Shown here piece after piece: positions 36,452 to 45,434 of a stretch of DNA of 64,000 nucleotides. This DNA is from Chryseobacterium geocarposphaerae (GTDB lineage: Bacteria > Bacteroidota > Bacteroidia > Flavobacteriales > Weeksellaceae). Under the pieces are notes generated by a model. It made no database searches. It was not told where the DNA came from and saw nothing but the letters and a program-made list of their open reading frames with translations. How positions within the stretch are numbered: the stretch's first letter is position 1; each line of letters begins with the position of its first letter. The position numbers and the translations under genes are program-made. Location of the stretch: positions 1,178,001 through 1,242,000 of the forward strand of contig NZ_PGFD01000001.1 of NCBI RefSeq assembly GCF_002797535.1, given 5' to 3'.

Positions 36452-39310
36452 TTATGAAGCCACTCCATCAATAAACACATCCACAAAATCCTGCACTTTT
36501 TGAATAATTCTTCGTCCGATATTATTACGTTCAGTAAGCTTTGGTTTTATTTCAAGCAGCTTTAGCGTATCACTTATTTTAGGAGTTTTGGAAGTGAAAA
36601 GAAAATCATCAATAGCATCTCTGAATCTGTCTTTATTCAAAGACTCTTCGGTAGCAATTTTTTCAAAAGCAGAGTTTTTTTCTTTATTCCAGTACTTTTC
36701 AAACTCCTCATTGACATTGTCTCCGTCAGAAATATGAGGAAGATTTTCTTCTATGAATTTCTCTATTAGTTCTTTTTTGCTTCGAAGCTTGGCATCGCCG
36801 GAAAGAATATCTCTGATTTCTTTTTTCTTTTTTTCTAATTTATCTCCTTTTAGATTTGAATCAGTAAGATTAGCTAAAAGAGATAGAATATAGCTCACAT
36901 TAATTTCATCACGATGAATCAGCTCAAGTTCAAAGTCAACGTCATCCAAAATACTTGCTTTGCCTTCTACTCCTTTTGGTTTTGTTTCATTCCAAATATC
37001 CAAGTATTTGCTCTTATATCCATCAAACTCAAATTCGGTCATTTCCAGCTTATCAAAATCAAAATCTGCAAATGATTTTAATACATTCAGAACACGCATT
37101 ACTTCACGGAAAGCAGTGATGAATTCAAACTTTTCCTGTTCGGTTTGATAACTGTTGACACTGTCAATTTCCGGAGCGACAATCTTTAATGTATCCAAAG
37201 CAGCGTTGAAAAGCTCAATATAATCTTCAATCGGATGAATAATAATTTCCTGAATAGCTTCTTTATTGGAAAATAAGGTTACAGCATCGTCAGTTGCAGA
37301 TTTTAGATTTCTAAAACAAACAATATTTCCTTGCGATTTCTTTTCGCCTAAAAGCCTATTAGTACGGGAAAATGCCTGAATCAATCCGTGATATTTCAGA
37401 TTTTTATCAACAAATAAAGTGTTCAATTGCGGACTGTCAAATCCTGTCAGAAACATATTGACTACAATGATTAGATCAACTTCTTTATTGCGTACTCTTT
37501 TTGCGACATCATTATAATATCGATAAAAATCTTGGCTGTCTTTTGTTGAATAATTTGCTCCAAACATTTCATTGTAATGACCAATATATCTTTCTAATAC
37601 ATTTCTACTATGAGAATCGCCGTATTGTGCCTGCGGTTCTGCAACCATTCCAAATTCGGGTTCATCATAGATTCCATTGGCATCCTTAGACTCCTCATTA
37701 GTTCCATAGCTGAAAATAGTCGCAATTTTTAAGTTGTGTTGACCTTCTTCTTTTTTCTTCTGGAAAAGGTCATAATATTTCTGCAAAACATCAATACTGC
37801 TTACGCAAAACATTGCATTAAAAGTACCGCCGTGCGTTTTTCTCCCGTATTCTGCGATGAGATAATCTGCAATTTTTTCAAGGCGTTTTGGACTTTCAAG
37901 AAGTTCCTGTGTGTCAATTGCTTCAACATCAGTATCAATATAAGTATTGCTTCCTTCTTTTTCTTTGTATCGCCCCACATACTCGACAGAAAACTTCAAA
38001 ACATTATCATCCCGAATTGCATCTGTAATGACATACTTATGTAAACAATCTTCAAAAAGTCTATTAGTGGTTGCTGGAGCTCCGTCTATTTTCCCAATTG
38101 AATTAACTTCAGAAATCGGAGTTCCAGTGAAACCAATCATTTGGGCATTTTTAAAATATTTTTTAATGTTTTGATGCGTATCTCCGAACTGACTTCTGTG
38201 ACATTCATCAAAAATGAAAACCACTTTCTTATCTTTCAGTTTGTCAATTTTATTACCGTGCTTTTCTTTGGTAATTGCCGTATTTAACTTCTGTAAAGTC
38301 GTAACAATGAGTTTTGTATTATCAGAAAGTTGCTTAACCAAATGTGCCGTATTTTCAGTGGCATCAACACTTCCTTTTTCAAAGGCATCAAATTCTTTTT
38401 GAGTCTGATAATCCAAATCTTTTCGGTCTACAACAAAAACAACTTTCTCTACTTTAGGAATTTCTTTCAGGATTTGACTCGCTTTAAATGAAGTCAATGT
38501 TTTTCCCGAACCTGTTGTATGCCAGATAAATCCATTCTTATCGGTATTTCTTACTCTGTCAACAATTTTTTCAACGGCATAATATTGATAAGGTCTTAAA
38601 ACCATTAGTATTTTGTTCGTTTCATTCAAAACGATATACTTTGTAATCATTTTAGCAATGTGACAAGGTTCTAAAAATGCAGGAGCAAAATGGTCGAGTT
38701 GAGTGATGTTATTGTTATGCTCATCAGACCAAAAGAAGGTTTGCTTAAAAGTCTGCTTTGCGTTGTTGGAATAATATTTTGTATTAACTCCGTTACTGAT
38801 GATAAACAACTGAACATAATTAAACAATCCACTTCCCGAATTGAAAGACTGATGATGATAACGGTTGATTTGATTAAAGGCTTCTTTCATTTCAAGACCG
38901 CGACGTTTCAGCTCAATCTGTACCAAAGGTAATCCGTTGATGAGAATGGTTACATCATATCTGTTTTTAAAATTTCCCTCCTGAGCAATTTGATTGGTTA
39001 CCTGAAACTGATTCTGGCACCAGTGGTCCTGGCTGATGAATTCAATCCATTCGGAAGTACCATTATCTTTAAAAAAATGAAATCGGTCACGTAATGTTTT
39101 AGCTTTTTCAAAAACATTTCCTTTGGAAAGATGATTGAGGATTTTTTCAAACTCAGTATCTGAGAATGTTTTTTTATTGTGAATTTCGAGCTGAGTCTTT
39201 AGATTTTTAATAAGATCTGCCTCATTACATATCGTAACTTTTTTGTGACCTAATTGTTGTAATTGTTCTACTAATTTCTGCTCTAAAATATATTCCGGCT
39301 GACTTGACAT
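36452..39310 (-). CDS. hsdR: Type I restriction enzyme R subunit
   Basis: HsdR cuts DNA after ATP-driven translocation in the type I complex. I start at MSSQPEYILEQKLVEQL (952 residues), the usual opening for this family; the upstream ATG adds 17 residues with no match. The N-terminal nuclease has D and ELK in YDVTILINGLPLVQIELKRRG. The helicase has HTTGSGKT (motif I), VFIFDECHRSQFGD (DECH, motif II), GFTGTPI (motif III) and FSRTNR (motif VI). The C-terminus is a helical EcoR124-type region. It is separated from hsdM/hsdS by the recombinase gene and the silent hsdS, a layout typical of phase-variable loci. Confidence 0.95.
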   Translation of the reverse strand: MSSQPEYILEQKLVEQLQQLGHKKVTICNEADLIKNLKTQLEIHNKKTFSDTEFEKILNHLSKGNVFEKAKTLRDRFHFFKDNGTSEWIEFISQDHWCQNQFQVTNQIAQEGNFKNRYDVTILINGLPLVQIELKRRGLEMKEAFNQINRYHHQSFNSGSGLFNYVQLFIISNGVNTKYYSNNAKQTFKQTFFWSDEHNNNITQLDHFAPAFLEPCHIAKMITKYIVLNETNKILMVLRPYQYYAVEKIVDRVRNTDKNGFIWHTTGSGKTLTSFKASQILKEIPKVEKVVFVVDRKDLDYQTQKEFDAFEKGSVDATENTAHLVKQLSDNTKLIVTTLQKLNTAITKEKHGNKIDKLKDKKVVFIFDECHRSQFGDTHQNIKKYFKNAQMIGFTGTPISEVNSIGKIDGAPATTNRLFEDCLHKYVITDAIRDDNVLKFSVEYVGRYKEKEGSNTYIDTDVEAIDTQELLESPKRLEKIADYLIAEYGRKTHGGTFNAMFCVSSIDVLQKYYDLFQKKKEEGQHNLKIATIFSYGTNEESKDANGIYDEPEFGMVAEPQAQYGDSHSRNVLERYIGHYNEMFGANYSTKDSQDFYRYYNDVAKRVRNKEVDLIIVVNMFLTGFDSPQLNTLFVDKNLKYHGLIQAFSRTNRLLGEKKSQGNIVCFRNLKSATDDAVTLFSNKEAIQEIIIHPIEDYIELFNAALDTLKIVAPEIDSVNSYQTEQEKFEFITAFREVMRVLNVLKSFADFDFDKLEMTEFEFDGYKSKYLDIWNETKPKGVEGKASILDDVDFELELIHRDEINVSYILSLLANLTDSNLKGDKLEKKKKEIRDILSGDAKLRSKKELIEKFIEENLPHISDGDNVNEEFEKYWNKEKNSAFEKIATEESLNKDRFRDAIDDFLFTSKTPKISDTLKLLEIKPKLTERNNIGRRIIQKVQDFVDVFIDGVAS

Positions 39311-39410
39311 TCGGTTTTGAGTTTTGGTTAAAAACTTTGTCAGAAGTATGAGTTCTGACAAAGTTGTTTCAGTTTTCCCAAATGTAAGAAATAATCAATG
39401 ATAACTAAAA

Positions 39411-40337
39411 CTATTTTAGCGCTTTAAACATCTGGTCAATTGCTTTTTTCTTCTGTTCCAGATTGGGATGAACATATAAGTTCAAAGTTGTACTGATATT
39501 GGAATGACCGAGCAAAACACTCACTGTTTTATAGTCACACTTACTTTCGATACATCTTGTGGCAAAACTGTGTCTCAGACCGTGAAATTTGATGTCGGGA
39601 ATTTCTAAAAACTTCATCAGGTTTTTATAGTAACTTCGGTAAGTTCTTGGTTCTGTAGGTTTAGAATCGTTGGTTAAAACATAGAACGCAGGATTTACAA
39701 TTTTCTTAAAAGGCTTAAGCATTCTCAACAAGTCTCTGCTCATCGGGATTTCACGGATTGAATTTTTAGTTTTAGGCGTATCAATCAACAATTCTGTTTT
39801 TCTTTCTCCATCTTCAATGACGTAGATTCTCTGAATAGTTTTGCGGATATTAATAATTCCGTTATCGGTATCAATATCTTCCCAAGTCAACGCGCAAATC
39901 TCACCAATCCGCATTCCAGAACAAAGACATATGTAAACACCCAGATTTCTAAAGGTAAAATGCTCCTGAATGTAGCTCATCACCTTTTTCTGATGCGTTC
40001 TGCTCAATACCTCAATCGTATGAGTTTCCCTCACTGTGGGATATTGAACATCAAAATTGATAAACTCAATCCATTTATTCTTTGCACCAAACTTCAGCAC
40101 CATTTTTAAAACAATGAGAATATCTTTGATGCTTTTCTGACTTAATCCCTGCTCCAATTTTTGAAATACAAACTTCTGCACCTCATCATCCTCAATCTCA
40201 GAATAGTCTTTGAATACAGGCAATAAATGATTTTCCAGCAACAGCACATAAGCCGAAAAGGTTGATTTTTTCACATACAACTTTTTGTCATCCTTCCATA
40301 GTTCAGCGATTTCTGCTAATGTCTTCTTTCTTGTCAT
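39411..40337 (-). CDS. Tyrosine recombinase (probable hsdS invertase)
   Basis: This 308-residue site-specific integrase has an N-terminal SAM-like DNA-binding domain (about 1-100). The catalytic residues are Arg143 in GMRIGEICALTWED, His252 and Arg255 in HGLRHSFA, His278 in LLGHSN and the nucleophile Tyr288 in LNLYVHP, so it appears intact. It sits between hsdR and the silent hsdS, 90 bp from the outer inverted repeat. In other bacteria (for example pneumococcal and Bacteroides type I loci) such neighbours invert hsdS segments. That is inferred here. No other phage or integrative-element genes are present. Confidence 0.9.
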   Translation of the reverse strand: MTRKKTLAEIAELWKDDKKLYVKKSTFSAYVLLLENHLLPVFKDYSEIEDDEVQKFVFQKLEQGLSQKSIKDILIVLKMVLKFGAKNKWIEFINFDVQYPTVRETHTIEVLSRTHQKKVMSYIQEHFTFRNLGVYICLCSGMRIGEICALTWEDIDTDNGIINIRKTIQRIYVIEDGERKTELLIDTPKTKNSIREIPMSRDLLRMLKPFKKIVNPAFYVLTNDSKPTEPRTYRSYYKNLMKFLEIPDIKFHGLRHSFATRCIESKCDYKTVSVLLGHSNISTTLNLYVHPNLEQKKKAIDQMFKALK

Positions 40338-40396
40338 AATTTTTTTGATTTTTAAATGATTTTCTAACTAATCTCAAAAGTTATGAATTAAAGATT

Positions 40397-40413
40397 AAGG
40401 ATTATCAATCCTT
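40397..40413. repeat. Short inverted repeat between recombinase gene and silent hsdS
   Basis: AAGGATT-atc-AATCCTT is a perfect 7-bp dyad located 14 bp from the outer inverted repeat. It could be a recombinase accessory site, an operator, or an attenuator for the recombinase gene. Confidence 0.4.
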
Positions 40414-40427
40414 AGACTGTAACACAG

Positions 40428-40444
40428 TTTCCTAATTTACGATT
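40428..40444 (+). repeat. Outer inverted repeat IR1, left copy (17 bp)
   Basis: TTTCCTAATTTACGATT encodes FPNLRF in the silent hsdS. The exact reverse complement occurs at 42865-42881 at the start of the expressed hsdS, in the same codon phase. Confidence 0.85.
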
Positions 40445-40948
40445 CAGCGATAAAAATGGTAATGATTTTCCAGACTGGAAATTTAAATATGGTAATCAAA
40501 TATTTTCAAATATTTCAAACAAAAAACATAACTCTGATTTGCCGATTCTTGCAATAACCCAAGATTATGGTGCAATCCCTAGAGATTTGATTGATTTTAA
40601 AATAACTGTTACTGATAAAAGTGTTGAAAGTTATAAAGTTGTAGAAGTTGGAGATTTTATAATTAGTCTTAGAAGTTTTCAAGGAGGTATTGAATATTCT
40701 GAATACAGAGGTATATGCAGCCCAGCATATATTATACTAAGACCTAATATATCAATAGATAGAATTTTCTTCAAATATTATCTTAAAACTCCAAAATATA
40801 TAATACATCTTAATAGAAAATTAGAGGGAATAAGAGATGGTAAAATGATTAGTTACTCATATTTCTCTGATATTATTCTTCCACTTCCTTCTATTGATGA
40901 ACAAAATAAAGTATCAGCATTTTTATCACTTATTGAAAGCCGAATTGC

Positions 40949-40969
40949 AACCCAAAAGAAAATAATTGA
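40949..40969 (+). repeat. Inner inverted repeat IR2, left copy (21 bp)
   Basis: The segment encoding TQKKIIE in the central conserved region is identical to the reverse complement of 42307-42327 over 21 bp and in the same codon phase. This allows exchange of only the second recognition domain. Confidence 0.85.
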
Positions 40970-41622
40970 GGATTTACAAATAACAAAAAAAGAAATATCT
41001 TTTAAGCTTTTTAAGGGAGGATTTAACTCCTCAGAATTAAGAAAAGAAAATTTCCAAAAATTAGGAGATCTAACCTATATTGTCAATAAAAAAAATAAAG
41101 AAAACCTTAAACTACCCGTCTATTCAATCAACAATAAAAAAGGTTTTATAAGTCAGTCTGAGCAATTTGAAGGAATTGATAGTGATGAGAGAGGTTATGA
41201 TATTTCGTTATATAAAATAATAGAGAAAGAAACCTTTGCTTATAATCCAGCAAGAATCAATGTTGGTTCAATAGGCTATAGTGGAAATTTGGAAAATATT
41301 ATAATTAGTTCCTTGTATGTCTGTTTTAAAACAGTAGATGTAGTCGATGATAAATTTTTATTTCATTATCTAAGAACTGATATTTTTAGAAAAGAAGTTT
41401 TAAGAAATGTGGAAGGAGGTGTTAGAGATTATTTATTCTATGAAAGCTTTTCCAGAATAAAAATTAATCTCCCAGATTTGAAAGAACAAATTAAAATAGC
41501 CCATTTTTTGTCAAAGTTTGATGAAAAGATTAACCTGGAAAGCGACTTATTAGCCCTATACGAAAATCAGAAAAAGTATTTATTACATAATCTGTTTGTT
41601 TGAGAGATTATGATTTTGAGAG

Positions 41623-41655
41623 AACTTTTTCAATGTTCAAAACATTGAAAAAGTT
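41623..41655. terminator. Perfect hairpin between convergent hsdS genes
   Basis: AACTTTTTCAATGTT (41623-41637) and its exact complement (41641-41655) form a 15-bp stem with a CAA loop. T-rich sequence follows, so it can act as a bidirectional terminator. It is flanked symmetrically by the 11-bp TGTTTGTTTGA repeats (41593-41603 and 41661-41671) that include both stop codons. Confidence 0.75.
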
Positions 41656-41660
41656 TTTAG

Positions 41661-42911
41661 TCAAACAAACAAATTAGCCAAAAGAAACTTTTTCTGAAGA
41701 TCTAACTTTTCTAAAATATGTCTTTCCGTATCAATTTTTTCTTGAATTGAAGATAAACAGTTGGCGATTTTGGTTTGTTCATTTATTGAAGGCAACAGAA
41801 TTTTAATTACTTCAATTTCTGATTTACTTATCTCTGGAAATGTTGAGCCATTCGCACGTTTTATTAATTCAAGTTTGTTTTCCTTTATCCAATGGAATAA
41901 AAAAACATTATTACAATTTTCTTTTACTATTAAAGATTGAAACCCTTGATTAGTCGTACACTCTTCTTGCGCAATTGCAACTTCGCCAATAGTCGCCCTA
42001 GTTGTTAATAAAATCGAACCTTTTGGAAGAATTTTAGCCGATGAATTTTTCAAACCCAATTCGGAGATGGTTCTCTCGCTTTTAAAAACAAAATTTGATT
42101 TTATTTCTGTTGGAGTAAACCACTGAATATTACCATTCCAAAATTCAGATTTTTGGGTGTCTGGCGTTCCACCTCCGATTATAGAACAAACATTTTTCAG
42201 TTCAGTTAAACTCCAATCAGAAAAATAATTTCCTCCATCATCTTTAAATCTTAATTTCTGAGAAAATAACTTTTCACGATTAGCTCTCATTAAGGTTTCT
42301 AATTGTTCAATTATTTTCTTTTGGGTTTGAATTCGAGAGTCTAGCAAGGAGAGAAAAGATGCTATTTTTTCTTGTTCTAAAATATTTAAAGGAAAGCTTG
42401 TTTTAAAATCTTTAATTTGCTGTAAGCTTATGTGTGGAATTCCTGAACTAGTATTTACCAAATCCACATATTTTATGAACTCACTTGAAAATATTTTTTG
42501 AAAAATGAAATGGATATTTGCGGAATTTAGTGCTCTAATTCTTGCAACTCTTTGGATTAATATTGAACCGATATTTTTTTCATCTATTAATGCAACATTT
42601 TTACCAACTTTGGAACCATCCATTCCAATCACTAAATCATTTATTTTCAGTATAAATTTTTCTGTTTTCTCGTTTATTTTTTTTGGATAAAATCTATCGA
42701 TTTCTTTACTATGTCTAATAAATCCCTCCGTTATATTTATACCTCTTAGAATCGGAGTTCCTTTCTCAAATTCTATAATTTCATCAGATTTTAATGCAAT
42801 ACCCGAAATTACATCAATGAATTCTTCTAAACATCGGATTTCCCATTCTCCTTCAAACTCAGGAAATCGTAAATTAGGAAAATTCTTTACACTTTTATTT
42901 TCTTCTGTCAT
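41661..42911 (-). CDS. hsdS: Type I restriction specificity subunit (expressed copy)
   Basis: HsdS selects the bipartite target for modification and cleavage. The 416-residue protein has TRD1 (about 20-165, starting after PNLRFPEFEGEW), a conserved spacer helix (EQEKIASFLSLLDSRI, then TQKKIIEQLETLMRANREKL), TRD2 (about 225-370, after LRFKDDGGNYFSDW) and a terminal helix ending LDLQKKFLLANLFV. It follows hsdM by 55 bp and is presumably co-transcribed. It faces a silent copy across a palindromic centre. The recognised sequence cannot be read from the gene. Confidence 0.93.
   Translation of the reverse strand: MTEENKSVKNFPNLRFPEFEGEWEIRCLEEFIDVISGIALKSDEIIEFEKGTPILRGINITEGFIRHSKEIDRFYPKKINEKTEKFILKINDLVIGMDGSKVGKNVALIDEKNIGSILIQRVARIRALNSANIHFIFQKIFSSEFIKYVDLVNTSSGIPHISLQQIKDFKTSFPLNILEQEKIASFLSLLDSRIQTQKKIIEQLETLMRANREKLFSQKLRFKDDGGNYFSDWSLTELKNVCSIIGGGTPDTQKSEFWNGNIQWFTPTEIKSNFVFKSERTISELGLKNSSAKILPKGSILLTTRATIGEVAIAQEECTTNQGFQSLIVKENCNNVFLFHWIKENKLELIKRANGSTFPEISKSEIEVIKILLPSINEQTKIANCLSSIQEKIDTERHILEKLDLQKKFLLANLFV
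42307..42327 (-). repeat. Inner inverted repeat IR2, right copy (21 bp)
   Basis: This is the exact reverse complement of 40949-40969 and lies in the central conserved region of the expressed hsdS. Confidence 0.85.
42865..42881 (-). repeat. Outer inverted repeat IR1, right copy (17 bp)
   Basis: This is the exact reverse complement of 40428-40444 and encodes FPNLRF, residues 11-16 of the expressed HsdS. Confidence 0.85.
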
Positions 42912-42966
42912 CTTGATTATTTATTTGTTAAAATTCTAAGCCTTGAGGATTTTGCTAAGCCAAAAA

Positions 42967-44535
42967 TTAGCTTACTAATCCCAATTCTTTCAAATAAACT
43001 TCAATTTCAGAATCCAACTGAGAACGCTTCGCTTCAAGCTCCTTAATTTCTGCCATTACCGCCTGAATATCAATTTCCTCTTCTTCCTCAAAAGTATCCA
43101 CATAGCGAGGAATATTTAGATTGTAATCATTATCTGCAACCTCCTGCAATGTCGCTTTATGACTGAATTTTTCAGTTACTGTACGGTTTTGATAAGTGTC
43201 AACAATTTTATTGATATGAGCATTGAGCAATACATTTTGATTTTTTTGCTTCTCAAACTCTTTGCTTGCATCGACAAACAAAATATCTTCATCGGCTTCG
43301 CGACATTTCTTAAAGACTAAAATACAGGTCGGAATACTTGTTCCAAAGAAAATGTTAGAAGGCAAACCAATTACTGCATCTAAATAATTCTTCTCTTTAA
43401 TCAGATATTTTCGAATAACCAATTCAGCGGCACCACGGAACAGAACACCGTGTGGCATTACGACAGCCATAATTCCATTTTCATCCAAATGATGAATCAT
43501 ATGTTGGATAAACGCAAAGTCTGCTTTTGAAGAAGGCGCTAATTTTCCGTATTGTGAAAATCTTTCATCCAACAAAAGCAATTCATTAGCACTCCATTTT
43601 GCTGAAAAAGGAGGATTGGCTACAATCGCATCAAAAGTTTTGTCAAGATGTTGTGGTTTTTCAAGCGTATCTTCCTGACGGATATCAAAGTTGCTGTAAT
43701 TGACACCGTGAAGAATCATATTCATCCTTGCTAAGTTGTAAGTAGTACGGTTCATTTCCTGACCGTAGAAATCACTTACTTTGGCTTCACGGGCAACTCT
43801 CAAAAGTAAAGAACCACTTCCACAAGTCGGGTCATATACAGATTTTAATTGTGATTTTCGACTCGTAACAATTCTTGCTAAAATAGTAGAAACCTGTTGC
43901 GGAGTATAAAATTCTCCTGCTTTTTTACCAGCCCCACTTGCAAACTGTGCAATCAGATATTCATAAGCATCGCCTAAAACATCAGCATTGGTATCTGATA
44001 AATTGAAATCAATATCATCTAAATGATACAGAACTTTGGAGATTAATGTATTTTTTTCGTCTTCAGTTCGTCCAAGTTTTGCCGAAGTAAGATCCAAATC
44101 ATCAAACAATCCTTCAAAATCATCTTCACTATTTGTTCCTAATGTGGATTGCTCAATATTATTGAGGATTTTAGAAAGTTCAGCTAAGATAAAATTAGAT
44201 TTCCCTTCCTGTTTCTGATGTCCTTTTTTGGCAATATTACTGAAAAGTTCCGAAGGTTTCAGGAAATATCCCAAATCTTCAACGACTTCTTCATAAATGG
44301 CTTCTACAATTCCTTTCCCTTCTTCAGTATTTTCATCAACATCATTGTAATCAACATCTTCTCCTGAATCTAATAAAATTTTGTTAGCCGTAAAATGTAT
44401 TTTCTCTGAAAGATATTTATAAAAAATAAATCCTAAAATATAATCACGGAATTCATCCGCATCCATTTTACCTCTTAAAGTATTCGCTATATTCCAAAGT
44501 TGCTGTTGCAACTGACGTTTCTGTTCTTCTGACAT
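42967..44535 (-). CDS. hsdM: Type I restriction enzyme M subunit (adenine-N6 methyltransferase)
   Basis: HsdM with HsdS methylates the target adenine using S-adenosylmethionine. The 522-residue protein has an N-terminal helical HsdM_N domain (LWNIANTLRGKMDADEFRDY), the SAM-binding DPTCGSGSLLLR motif and catalytic NPPF in VANPPFSAKW. The C-terminal acidic, helical tail (EEEEEIDIQAVMAEIKELEAKRSQ) contacts HsdS. It is the first gene of the minus-strand type I locus. No clear -7 box was found in the AT-rich upstream gap. Confidence 0.95.
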   Translation of the reverse strand: MSEEQKRQLQQQLWNIANTLRGKMDADEFRDYILGFIFYKYLSEKIHFTANKILLDSGEDVDYNDVDENTEEGKGIVEAIYEEVVEDLGYFLKPSELFSNIAKKGHQKQEGKSNFILAELSKILNNIEQSTLGTNSEDDFEGLFDDLDLTSAKLGRTEDEKNTLISKVLYHLDDIDFNLSDTNADVLGDAYEYLIAQFASGAGKKAGEFYTPQQVSTILARIVTSRKSQLKSVYDPTCGSGSLLLRVAREAKVSDFYGQEMNRTTYNLARMNMILHGVNYSNFDIRQEDTLEKPQHLDKTFDAIVANPPFSAKWSANELLLLDERFSQYGKLAPSSKADFAFIQHMIHHLDENGIMAVVMPHGVLFRGAAELVIRKYLIKEKNYLDAVIGLPSNIFFGTSIPTCILVFKKCREADEDILFVDASKEFEKQKNQNVLLNAHINKIVDTYQNRTVTEKFSHKATLQEVADNDYNLNIPRYVDTFEEEEEIDIQAVMAEIKELEAKRSQLDSEIEVYLKELGLVS

Positions 44536-44636
44536 GGCTATCCTTAATATAAAAAGTTTAAAGATATTATTTTCTATGTTTTATTAAAATTTTTTAATGA
44601 AATAATTTAGTTTTATATTTTAAAATTATTAATAAA

Positions 44637-44662
44637 AATCTCCACCCTTTCGAGTAGAGATT
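44637..44662 (-). terminator. Terminator after the DUF6266 gene
   Basis: AATCTC(C)AC and GT(A)GAGATT form a stem. On the minus strand TTTTT follows, 5 bp past the stop. Confidence 0.6.
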
Positions 44663-44666
44663 ACAC

Positions 44667-45308
44667 TTAAATCAAAGTCAGGCTTCCGAGATAGGCACTG
44701 TTGCAGGCAACCGTCTCTTTCGCATTATTAAAAAAGACCCAGAGATGAATTTCTTTTCCTGCATAAAAGGCCGGAAGCGTGAGATCAGCAGTCAATACAC
44801 TTCTTTCTGCTACCGATTCGAAAATCTCGAAACTTCCTACTTCTTCGCAGTAGCACACCGCATTGGCCAGGTCTGTGGCATCCGCATTGCCCTGTGCCGA
44901 ATTATCTTCCCAGTTCAGGCTGATTCCGTTTCCGGCTTGCGGCGTGGCAGTTACGTTTTGAAATCCTGCCAGGTCTCCTTTTGTGATCAGTACCTTGTTA
45001 TAAAGGAGTTCGGCAACATCTCCTACCATCTGTACGGCTTCATTGATGGTGTATGAAACCGCCAGGTTTATTCTTGATTTTGAACCGCTTCCTGATCCGA
45101 AATACTTAGTCTGGATATTCTTAACGGGCTGCAGAAAACTGATCACCAGCTTAAACTTCGTCTGCTGTACAAGCTGTTTGTCGCTGGGAGGTCTGCTGCT
45201 TGGTTTTGGGGTACTTCTGATGATGTCTTTTCCGCGCCAGTTGGCGCCTACTACTGTTCCTACTTTTCCTGAAAATCCACCAAGGATTCCTTTTGTTATT
45301 CTTGCCAT
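44667..45308 (-). CDS. DUF6266 family protein
   Basis: This 213-residue protein begins MARITKGILGGFSGKVGTVVG with WRGKDIIRSTPKPSSRPPS shortly after, the characteristic start of DUF6266, a Bacteroidota family often present in several paralogues. The rest is beta-rich with hydrophobic repeats and resembles a secreted or surface structural protein, although there is no classical signal peptide. Function is unknown. It is a single-gene unit with a terminator, flanked upstream by an unusual repeat-rich region. Confidence 0.85.
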   Translation of the reverse strand: MARITKGILGGFSGKVGTVVGANWRGKDIIRSTPKPSSRPPSDKQLVQQTKFKLVISFLQPVKNIQTKYFGSGSGSKSRINLAVSYTINEAVQMVGDVAELLYNKVLITKGDLAGFQNVTATPQAGNGISLNWEDNSAQGNADATDLANAVCYCEEVGSFEIFESVAERSVLTADLTLPAFYAGKEIHLWVFFNNAKETVACNSAYLGSLTLI

Positions 45309-45434
45309 TTTTTTGTGTTTTATGGGTTAACTGAGACGAAGGTATACCAGAAATTCTCATTTTCAATCGCTTATGAAAATAATGACCGGCTTTGGATAGT
45401 TTTGACCGATTTTGACCGGTATGGCCCCACCCTT

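Larger units (their letters stand above)
40428..41603 (+). pseudogene. hsdS: Silent hsdS cassette (specificity subunit lacking its start)
   Basis: The open frame begins at the FPNLRF repeat and runs 391 codons to a stop at 41603, with an in-frame stop at 40413-40415 and no ATG or promoter before it. It is a full HsdS body: a first target-recognition domain (about 40470-40890), a central conserved helix (DEQNKVSAFLSLIESRI, then TQKKIIE), a second recognition domain, and a terminal conserved helix ending QKKYLLHNLFV. Both recognition domains differ from those of the facing expressed copy. It is not decayed: no internal stops occur. It is best read as a stored cassette, switched on when inversion places it behind the expressed start (MTEENKSVKN). 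Confidence 0.85.

Noticed and set aside
39411..40337. Integrase of a prophage or integrative element spanning the island
   Set aside because: No phage structural, conjugation or replication genes, no tRNA-associated attachment site and no flanking direct repeats were found. Its position fits an hsdS recombinase.
40539..41603. Second hsdS read as an independent expressed gene starting at TTG 40539
   Set aside because: The open frame extends back without a stop to 40416 and contains the FPNLRF opening of HsdS, and no ATG, ribosome site or promoter precedes it. A silent cassette explains it better.
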